Assembly: GCA_003973505.1 (NCBI GenBank)
Contig: QNXT01000223.1
Span: 1-5,041, forward strand
Source: Bacteroidota bacterium
Lineage (GTDB): Bacteria > Bacteroidota > Bacteroidia > Bacteroidales > UBA1556
Direction: 5' to 3'
Length of the DNA: 5,041 bases
Shown piece after piece: positions 1-5,041 of this stretch (position 1 is the stretch's first letter; every line of letters starts with the position of its first letter). A program made the position numbers and the translations under genes. Under the pieces are notes generated by a model, which saw nothing but the letters and a program-made list of their open reading frames with translations, was not told where the DNA came from and ran no database searches.

Positions 1-1407
1 AGTTGTAGTTAGCGTTGGGCTTAAATAATGATTAAGAGTATCGCTTGGTGAAGCACCATTAAAAACTTGTCCGTTTTCAGTACCCGTAAAAGTATAAGGT
101 GCGCTACCTGCAAATACAATACTTACTAATGCACTATCTCCAAAACAGATGCTATCGCTAGTTACTGACATAATACCCGGGAGTGCTTTCACACTAACAA
201 ACACAGAATCGGTTGCTGTATTAGCTCCATCTGTAGCTTGAACAATATACCATGTATCTACACTAGGCACAGCATCTATATTCTCGCCACTTGCTGTAAA
301 ACCAATTGGGTTAGATGTCCAAGAATAAGTTAAAGTTCCACTTCCTCCACTTCCTTGTGCCATCAAACTTGCGGTATCACCCAAACAAACACTTGATGGA
401 GTTGCCACAGGAGAAACGGTAATTGGACCTCCACTATAGGTAACCATAATACTGTCGATATTTGAACAAGATGTACCCGCATCAGTTATATTCACAATAA
501 AGTTTGTAGAATTTGTAATGTTTATGGTAGTCACTGACGCCATGGTGGCATTTCCACTTATTGAAGCTGTAGGAGTCCAACTATACATCAATGCTCCAAC
601 TGTATTAGAAACAGTGGCAGTTAAATTTGTAGAAGTATTATAAGGCACAGGATTAGATGATGCACTTACGGTAATATTTGGAATATCATTTACTGTTTGA
701 GTAGCTGTAGCTGAATCCTTACAACCATTACCATCCGTATAATGATAAGTAATCGTATGGTTTCCTGCTCCAGCAGTAGTAGCAGAGAAACTTCCAGTAG
801 CAGTATTAACACCAACTCCTGAATAAGTTCCATTAGCAGGACTTCCTCCAGTCAATACCACATCTGCTGAGTTTGTACATAAATCATTCAAAATTGAGAA
901 ACTTACTGTTGGATTTGGATTTACAGTAACAACCAAAGTGTCAGAATGTGCTGTTTGCATGCAGCCATTACCATCTGTTATAGATACTATTGTATAAGAA
1001 GTATTTGTAAGCGGAGCTGCATAAATTTGATAAGTTGCCGTAGATGAACTATCCGCGGAAACAGTTCCATTTGCTGACACATTAAAATTCCATGGTGCTG
1101 CTCCCGTAAATTGAGCTGTAATTTGAACACTATCACCTTCACAAATACTTGCTGAAAGAGGACTTGCAGATACGGTTGGTAAGGCATTTACACTTAATAC
1201 TAAAGTATCGTAAGCAGTACTAACACCATTGGAAACCTCCACGGTATATATTGCCGCTGAATCTACTGTTATACTAGGCGTGGTTGCTGTAAGCGTATCG
1301 CCATTGGCTGTCCATAAATGGCTATAACTTGCAGGCGATCCTGAACTAAGTGTAAGTGTCGAACCTTCACAAATGGTAGTATCATTTCCCAAATCAACAC
1401 TTATATT
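1..1407 (-). repeat. Array of at least six Ig/PKD-like beta-sandwich modules in the adhesin
   Basis: Residues about 451-919 divide into modules of roughly 75-90 residues, most opening with a Cys-containing motif and ending in a beta strand plus a short linker. Approximate modules: 1, residues 451-525 (DLGNDTTICEGSTLTLSSG); 2, 526-613 (SICEGDSVQI, GAAPWNF); 3, 614-690 (LCTNSADVVLTGG, GTYSGVGV, HTITYHYTDGNGC); 4, 691-775 (NLTATVSN, YSWTPTASISG); 5, 776-857 (VCLGDTASL, GSGGSGTLTYSWTS); 6, 858 to the edge (SICFGDSALV, GSAPYTF). They are diverged protein repeats of several types, not identical DNA repeats. Such arrays normally act as stalks or spacers, sometimes with adhesive function. Boundaries are by eye; the array runs on beyond base 1. 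Confidence 0.75.
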
Positions 1408-2757
1408 GGTATTTGGTGTTATTGCAAAATTATCAATAAAAAATTCAGTCTCTGCATTTGTAAGAGTTGATGGAGTATAAAATGCAATTTTTACAACGCT
1501 ATTATACGCACTCAAATTAATAATTTGATGCTCTCCAACATTTGAAATACTATCATTCGAAGTCCAAACTTTAAGCTTATTGGCTTTATTCCAAGTAGCT
1601 CCATTATCGGTTGATATTACAACAACTACCGAATCATCAACACCTAAAGTAGTATCAGCTGTTGAACCTGGAGCAGTAAGTGCCATATCAAACTCCAATT
1701 GGTAATTTCCTGTACTCAAATCAATGGATGGAGAAATCAACCATGGGTGATTTTGTTTTTTAATACGTACTCTTGCTGCACCTGTCGTTCCATTATTTGC
1801 AAACCCATCTCCAGTCCATGGAGATAATACAGTATCATTAAAAGTTGTATTTGTTTCAAGAAGACCTTTTGCTTCAGACCAACAATTTGGGATATAGCTA
1901 CTAAAATCTTGAGTGTAATTAGCAGGATAAATACCACAATTTGTAGTAAAAGCATGTGGACCTACCCAATTACTTACATCTCCTACTCCACAACTGTCTT
2001 GAACATACCAATCATAAGTTGTTCCTGCAGTTAAATTGCTTATAACTGTAAAAGTATCTGTTGCCACAGTAATAAAAGTTCCTGTACCTGGAGTAAAACC
2101 AGTTGGACCATATTCTACATTATAGTTACTTGAACCTCCACTTGTCCAATTAAGTTGAGCTGATGTGCTTGTAAGGGAAGTCTCTATCTGATTTGAGGGA
2201 TCCGCACAACTAGTTGACGGAGCAGTAATAATTACTTTATCCACCCAAAGTCTTTTTTTATTTGCAGCCGAATAGCAATTAAATGCGTAATAATAAGTCC
2301 CCGAAGTTGTAGGTGTAAACTGAATTGTGGCTTGTGCAAAAACTGTATTTGTAAGGCCTGTTCCTCCTGCATTATCCCATAAAACAGTGGTTTGGCTAGC
2401 TACCGTCTGTGCATTACCAACGGTTATTTTTAGCTTTTCAGGTTTTGTTGCCGATTGTACTTTATAATCAAAAGTTAAGGTATAGGAAGTACCCGCAGTT
2501 AAATTTAGGGCTTTAGTAAATGCCCATGCATCAGCAGGGTTTGCGCTCAACACATAACGCATTGAATTTATGCCATCTGAAGATTTGGCAGCATTCGTAT
2601 TTAGGGTCCAGTTATTTCCCGTTCCATTATTCACTAAAAGCCAACCCGTAGGTGGGAATGTCCCCTCAAAACTTTCACTTAATAATTGCGCTCTTCCAAA
2701 TTTAGGAAGAGAAATAATAGCAATTATTACTAATAATAAATGTAGATTTTTTTTCAT
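1..2757 (-). CDS. Large secreted modular adhesin-like protein, N-terminal 919 residues (C-terminus outside window)
   Basis: An ATG at 2757-2755 opens a frame that I translated without a stop for exactly 919 codons to base 1. An in-frame TAA at 2763-2761 fixes the start region. Residues 1-23 are a signal peptide (MKKNL, hydrophobic core, GRA|Q cleavage), so the mature protein would begin with Gln, as is common for Bacteroidota. Residues about 25-177 resemble a choice-of-anchor J / cleaved-adhesin jelly roll (SFEGTFPPTGW near the start, LWVDKVIIT at the end). Residues about 184-272 are a fibronectin type III domain (SAQLNWTSG, YNVEYGP, LTAGTTYDWYVQDSCG). Residues about 275-447 are a second jelly roll (DFSSYIPNCW, STDNGATW, FFIDNFAIT). 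From about 451 on come Ig/PKD-like modules. No catalytic motif is visible. By family analogy it is probably exported through Sec and T9SS and attached or released at the cell surface, but the C-terminal sorting domain that would show this is not in the window. The ligand is unknown. There is no Shine-Dalgarno; an A-rich stretch precedes ATG. Confidence 0.9.
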   Translation of the reverse strand, partial: MKKNLHLLLVIIAIISLPKFGRAQLLSESFEGTFPPTGWLLVNNGTGNNWTLNTNAAKSSDGINSMRYVLSANPADAWAFTKALNLTAGTSYTLTFDYKVQSATKPEKLKITVGNAQTVASQTTVLWDNAGGTGLTNTVFAQATIQFTPTTSGTYYYAFNCYSAANKKRLWVDKVIITAPSTSCADPSNQIETSLTSTSAQLNWTSGGSSNYNVEYGPTGFTPGTGTFITVATDTFTVISNLTAGTTYDWYVQDSCGVGDVSNWVGPHAFTTNCGIYPANYTQDFSSYIPNCWSEAKGLLETNTTFNDTVLSPWTGDGFANNGTTGAARVRIKKQNHPWLISPSIDLSTGNYQLEFDMALTAPGSTADTTLGVDDSVVVVISTDNGATWNKANKLKVWTSNDSISNVGEHQIINLSAYNSVVKIAFYTPSTLTNAETEFFIDNFAITPNTNISVDLGNDTTICEGSTLTLSSGSPASYSHLWTANGDTLTATTPSITVDSAAIYTVEVSNGVSTAYDTLVLSVNALPTVSASPLSASICEGDSVQITAQFTGAAPWNFNVSANGTVSADSSSTATYQIYAAPLTNTSYTIVSITDGNGCMQTAHSDTLVVTVNPNPTVSFSILNDLCTNSADVVLTGGSPANGTYSGVGVNTATGSFSATTAGAGNHTITYHYTDGNGCKDSATATQTVNDIPNITVSASSNPVPYNTSTNLTATVSNTVGALMYSWTPTASISGNATMASVTTINITNSTNFIVNITDAGTSCSNIDSIMVTYSGGPITVSPVATPSSVCLGDTASLMAQGSGGSGTLTYSWTSNPIGFTASGENIDAVPSVDTWYIVQATDGANTATDSVFVSVKALPGIMSVTSDSICFGDSALVSIVFAGSAPYTFTGTENGQVFNGASPSDTLNHYLSPTLTTT
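2689..2757 (-). other. Signal peptide of the adhesin-like protein
   Basis: Codons 1-23 encode a short basic N-region (MKKN), a hydrophobic core rich in Leu/Ile/Val, and a polar end with GRA just before Gln24. The small residue Ala at -1 fits signal peptidase I. There is no lipobox Cys, so it is not a lipoprotein. Gln at +1 is a known bias of Bacteroidota signal peptidase I substrates, where it is converted to pyroglutamate; applying that here is inference. Confidence 0.85.
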
Positions 2758-2789
2758 AATTTAGTTTTATTTTAATGAGTATTTAGTTG

Positions 2790-2909
2790 TTAATGTATAA
2801 TATATACTATGATATAAATATGTAGTTTATGATTTATCACTTCTATAATTCAATATATTGCAGCAATCGCTACATAAGAAAACACCTATTTAATGTATAT
2901 TATACACTA
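2790..2909. repeat. Two similar AT-rich dyad elements 100 bases apart
   Basis: TTAATGTATAATATATACTA at 2790-2809 and TTAATGTATATTATACACTA at 2890-2909 agree at 18 of 20 positions. Each is also a dyad: GTATA-ATA-TATAC at 2795-2807 and TGTATA-T-TATACA at 2894-2906. The nearer copy ends 32 bases upstream of the adhesin ATG, so the pair could be regulator-binding boxes for that gene. The local AT richness makes a chance origin quite possible. Confidence 0.4.
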
Positions 2910-3260
2910 AGTTATTGAGCTGCTAAAATAACAAAATATTTTAAGCTTTCCTTATTTTTTTCTATTAATGATTTTATATCTTGTACCTACTATTTAAAGG
3001 ATGACTCATATTTCATTTAAGAATAATTGAAAACATAGTAAAATTGGTAGCATAAACTGCATAAATCAACCATTGTTGAATGAAAATGACTTCGCTTTAT
3101 TCTTGATTGTAAGATCTAATTTGTTTACATCCTTATTTATAAGCTGTAAAAAAATCACCAAGATTGCTTAAAGGCTTTGATGTTTAAGTGATGAGAGCTA
3201 GAGATGGATTATACACTTCTTTTTTCCTGAATTAAGCTTCTAATCTAAGCCCTTTTTTAC

Positions 3261-3268
3261 TATCTTTG
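3261..3268 (+). promoter_or_regulatory. Candidate -7 promoter box for the carboxylase gene
   Basis: TATCTTTG matches the Bacteroidota -7 consensus TAnnTTTG exactly and lies 56 bases upstream of the proposed start codon. It is the only exact match on the plus strand in this intergenic region. A clear -33 TTG at the usual spacing is missing, since bases 3235-3243 contain none, so the promoter would be weak or activator-dependent. Transcription would be expected to begin around 3273-3277. Confidence 0.45.
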
Positions 3269-3273
3269 GGAAC

Positions 3274-3289
3274 CTAAGAATTTTCTTAG
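3274..3289. promoter_or_regulatory. Operator-like inverted repeat downstream of the promoter box
   Basis: CTAAGAA-TT-TTCTTAG is a perfect inverted repeat with 7-base arms and a 2-base centre. It begins five bases after the candidate -7 box and would overlap the transcription start. That placement suits a repressor operator for the carboxylase gene. A 5' mRNA stem is less likely because a 2-base loop is sterically poor. The regulator is not encoded in the window. Confidence 0.4.
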
Positions 3290-3324
3290 CTGTTCATAAT
3301 GAAAATCATTAAAACCATATTATT

Positions 3325-4932
3325 TTGTATAGAATTGACTCAAAAATTGATGCCAAATCAAAAAGCTTTTTGGAACACAAACAAGCTTTTCAGACTATAT
3401 TAGATGAGTATCGTGAGAAATTGCAATCGGTAATAAAAGGCTCCTCGCCTCGTGCCGTTGAAAAGCATAAAAAGCGTGGTAAATTATTAGCCCGCGAACG
3501 CATTGATATTTTAGTAGATCCCAACACCCCATTTCTTGAACTATCCACTATGGCCGCTTATGGTCATTACGATAATCAATTCCCCTCAGCTGGTATTATT
3601 ACGGGTATTGGAGTGATTCAAGGTCGTGAAACCTTAATCATTGCCAACGATGCCACAGTAAAAGGCGGAACCTATGTAAAGGAAACCATCAAGAAACATG
3701 TGCGAGCACAAGAAATCGCCATGGAAAACCATTTACCTTGTGTGTATATGGTAGATTCGGGCGGCGTTTTTCTTCCTGAACAGTCCAATGTATTTCCCGA
3801 TCGTTTCGATTTTGGACGCTTCTTTTATAATCAGGCACGCATGTCGGCAGCAGGCATTCCTCAGATAGCCATCGTGATGGGAAGTTGTACTGCCGGAGGT
3901 GCTTATGTACCTGCCATGAGTGATGAAACCATTATTGTAAAAGACCAGGGAACCATATTTATTGGAGGTCCACCATTGGTAAAAGCAGCCACTGGCGAAG
4001 AAGTTACAGCCGAGGAATTGGGTGGTGCCGATGTGCATACACAAATTTCAGGCGTAGCCGATCATTATGCCGAGGACGACCGTCATGCAGTACAGATATG
4101 TCGTAATATCTTCCAAACTTTGGAGCATAAAAAGAAACAAACTTTGGAGTTAAGCACTCCCGAAGAACCTTATTACGACCCAACGGAATTATACGGTATT
4201 GCTCCACTTGATTTGAAAAAGCCCGTTGATGCACGTGAGATTATTGCCCGCATAGTGGATGGTAGTCGCTTTCAAGAATTTAAAGCCCGTTATGCGCCAA
4301 CCATTATCACCGGTTTTGCCAATATTATGGGATTTCCTGTGGGAATTATTGCCAGCAATGGTGTTCTTTTCTCTGAAACATCACTTAAAGGAGCGCATTT
4401 TGTAGAACTTTGCGGAATGCGGAATATCCCCATTTTATTCTTACAGAATATTACCGGATTTATTGTTGGAAAAGAATACGAACGCAAAGGAATTGCCCGT
4501 GATGGAGCTAAATTCGTACACGCCGTAGCCAATGCCAATGTACCTAAATTTACGGTGGTATTTGGCGGTTCGTTTGGAGCAGGAAACTATGCTATGGCGG
4601 GTCGCGCTTACGATCCTCGATTGCTATTTATGTGGCCCAATTCCAAAATCTCGGTAATGGGTGGCGAGCAAGCTGCCGGGGTATTAATTCAGGTGAAACA
4701 AGACCAGTTACGTGCTCGTGGTGAAGAAATGAAAGCCGCTGATATTGAGAAACTCCGCAATAGCATACTTGAAAAATATGAATACGAAGGCTCGGCTTAT
4801 TATAGTACCGGTCGTTTGTGGGACGATGGAATACTCGACCCTGTGGATACTCGAAAAGCCATTGCCATGGGTATTGCCATGAGTTTGAATAAACCGTTTG
4901 AAAAGACAGATTACGGAATTTTTAGAATGTAG
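3325..4932 (+). CDS. mccB: Methylcrotonoyl-CoA carboxylase beta (carboxyltransferase) subunit
   Basis: This 535-residue cytosolic protein is the carboxyltransferase half of a biotin-dependent acyl-CoA carboxylase. It moves CO2 from carboxybiotin on the alpha subunit to 3-methylcrotonyl-CoA, giving 3-methylglutaconyl-CoA in leucine breakdown. Conserved stretches occur in order: [11 protein letters not shown] (51-61), [11 protein letters not shown] (105-115), FPDR...FGRFFYNQA (157-171), the N-domain oxyanion-loop motif [16 protein letters not shown] (186-201), [14 protein letters not shown] (214-227), DELYG-like TELYG (287-291), [14 protein letters not shown] (372-385), C-domain [16 protein letters not shown] (414-429), [16 protein letters not shown] (436-451) and C-terminal [18 protein letters not shown] favours methylcrotonoyl- (or the related geranyl-) over propionyl-CoA carboxylase. 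Both crotonase-like halves are intact and length is normal. The start is TTG at 3325: an in-frame TAA sits at 3310, only rare ATT codons (3319, 3322) precede it, and the next ATG (codon 76) would remove conserved sequence. No biotin carboxylase gene is visible; it may lie downstream. Confidence 0.93.
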   Translation: MYRIDSKIDAKSKSFLEHKQAFQTILDEYREKLQSVIKGSSPRAVEKHKKRGKLLARERIDILVDPNTPFLELSTMAAYGHYDNQFPSAGIITGIGVIQGRETLIIANDATVKGGTYVKETIKKHVRAQEIAMENHLPCVYMVDSGGVFLPEQSNVFPDRFDFGRFFYNQARMSAAGIPQIAIVMGSCTAGGAYVPAMSDETIIVKDQGTIFIGGPPLVKAATGEEVTAEELGGADVHTQISGVADHYAEDDRHAVQICRNIFQTLEHKKKQTLELSTPEEPYYDPTELYGIAPLDLKKPVDAREIIARIVDGSRFQEFKARYAPTIITGFANIMGFPVGIIASNGVLFSETSLKGAHFVELCGMRNIPILFLQNITGFIVGKEYERKGIARDGAKFVHAVANANVPKFTVVFGGSFGAGNYAMAGRAYDPRLLFMWPNSKISVMGGEQAAGVLIQVKQDQLRARGEEMKAADIEKLRNSILEKYEYEGSAYYSTGRLWDDGILDPVDTRKAIAMGIAMSLNKPFEKTDYGIFRM

Positions 4933-4981
4933 CTTCGACTCTGCTCAGCTACCGTGTTACTGACCCCTGAGCTTGTCGAAG
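4933..4981. repeat. REP-like imperfect hairpin immediately after the mccB stop
   Basis: The left arm is CTTCGAC (4933-4939) plus GCTCAG (4943-4948); the right arm is CTGAGC (4967-4972) plus GTCGAAG (4975-4981). Together they pair 13 bases with a small TCT/TT internal loop and an 18-base terminal loop. The first paired base directly follows the TAG stop. It is GC-richer than its surroundings. The arm sequences look like the dispersed TTCGAC...GCTCAG palindromes I recall from intergenic regions of many Bacteroidota, so it is probably a REP-type element. It may protect the 3' end of the mRNA or weaken read-through, but lacks the T-tract of an intrinsic terminator. Confidence 0.65.
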
Positions 4982-5030
4982 GGCTTATACTGAATTTGAT
5001 TTCAACAAACAATGAAATAAACAATAGAAT

Positions 5031-5041
5031 ATGAAAATATA
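5031..5041 (+). CDS. Possible start of the next gene (only 11 bases visible)
   Basis: ATG AAA ATA TA at the right edge follows an A-rich stretch without Shine-Dalgarno, the usual context for starts in this phylum, 98 bases after the mccB stop. An ATG at 5011 is excluded because TAA follows after one codon. Three codons give no clue to product; calling it a gene rests on spacing and the A-rich leader alone. Confidence 0.25.

Larger units (their letters stand above)
2758..3324. other. AT-rich divergent intergenic region
   Basis: These 567 bases separate the two divergently transcribed genes. I find no credible protein gene: the ATG frames I followed here close within 15 codons, apart from the 34-codon frame at 3299 that runs into the carboxylase gene. 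I see no tRNA, rRNA or recognisable riboswitch. Besides the sites listed separately there are only weak short dyads, for example TCAAC/GTTGA at 3066-3079 and CTTAAA/TTTAAG at 3167-3188. Neither has a T-tract. The TAnnTTTG promoter box expected for this phylum is found once, at 3261 on the plus strand. I found no exact match on the minus strand, so the adhesin promoter is not located. Confidence 0.7.

Noticed and set aside
987..1187. Short minus-strand reading frame inside the adhesin gene
   Set aside because: It lies one frame off the continuous 919-codon frame, has no recognisable domain, and is composed of the low-complexity residues expected from a shifted adhesin sequence. The 1737-1955 frame is rejected for the same reason.
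2570..2764. Plus-strand 64-codon frame antisense to the adhesin start
   Set aside because: It is antisense to the signal peptide and first jelly-roll domain, ends in the complement of the signal-peptide region, and resembles no family I know.
3066..3188. Short dyads TCAAC/GTTGA and CTTAAA/TTTAAG as terminator or RNA hairpins
   Set aside because: Arms of five or six AT-rich bases without a T-tract are expected by chance in this intergenic region, and no transcript should end here between divergent genes.
3733..4538. Three minus-strand frames of 76-103 codons antisense to mccB
   Set aside because: They mirror conserved mccB codons and have no domains, no promoter and no plausible start context of their own.
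3325..4932. Alternative call as propionyl-CoA carboxylase beta subunit
   Set aside because: The FLQNITGF segment, the [16 protein letters not shown] form of the oxyanion loop and the ending KTDYGIFRM follow methylcrotonoyl-CoA carboxylase rather than propionyl-CoA carboxylase. Geranyl-CoA carboxylase remains a minor alternative.
4991..4998. TGAATTTG as a promoter box for the gene possibly starting at 5031
   Set aside because: It misses the invariant TA of TAnnTTTG by one base, and the nearest upstream TTG (4973) is only 15 bases away rather than 17-23. It is too weak to annotate.
1..5041. CRISPR array, insertion sequence, tRNA or phage elements
   Set aside because: I saw no regularly spaced direct repeats, transposase reading frame with terminal inverted repeats, cloverleaf sequence or phage gene anywhere in the window.

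Overview
The window looks like chromosomal DNA from a member of the Bacteroidota. Three things point there: a very long surface/adhesin protein built from the Ig-like and PKD-like modules typical of type IX secretion (T9SS) substrates, a signal peptide cleaved just before Gln, and starts without a Shine-Dalgarno sequence plus a TAnnTTTG-type promoter box. The genus cannot be read from the sequence.

Layout. Positions 1-2757 (minus strand) hold the first 919 codons of one very large secreted adhesin-like protein. The frame is open all the way to the left edge, so its end lies outside the window. It has a signal peptide, a jelly-roll domain of the choice-of-anchor J type, a fibronectin type III domain, a second jelly-roll domain, and then at least six Ig/PKD-like modules. 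Positions 2758-3324 are a 567-base AT-rich divergent intergenic region with no convincing gene. It contains a pair of similar dyad elements exactly 100 bases apart, a TATCTTTG promoter-like box, and a sharp inverted repeat directly downstream of that box. Positions 3325-4932 (plus strand) encode a complete 535-residue biotin-dependent acyl-CoA carboxylase carboxyltransferase subunit, best matching the methylcrotonoyl-CoA carboxylase beta subunit of leucine degradation. It appears to start at a non-ATG codon. A GC-richer hairpin of REP-like character abuts its stop codon, and a possible next gene begins at 5031.

The two genes are divergent and show no functional link: one is a cell-surface/secreted protein, the other a cytosolic catabolic enzyme. 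I see no sign of a new multi-gene system. The points most worth a second look are the adhesin's truncated modular array, the start-codon and operator-like region of the carboxylase gene, and the REP-like hairpin after it.
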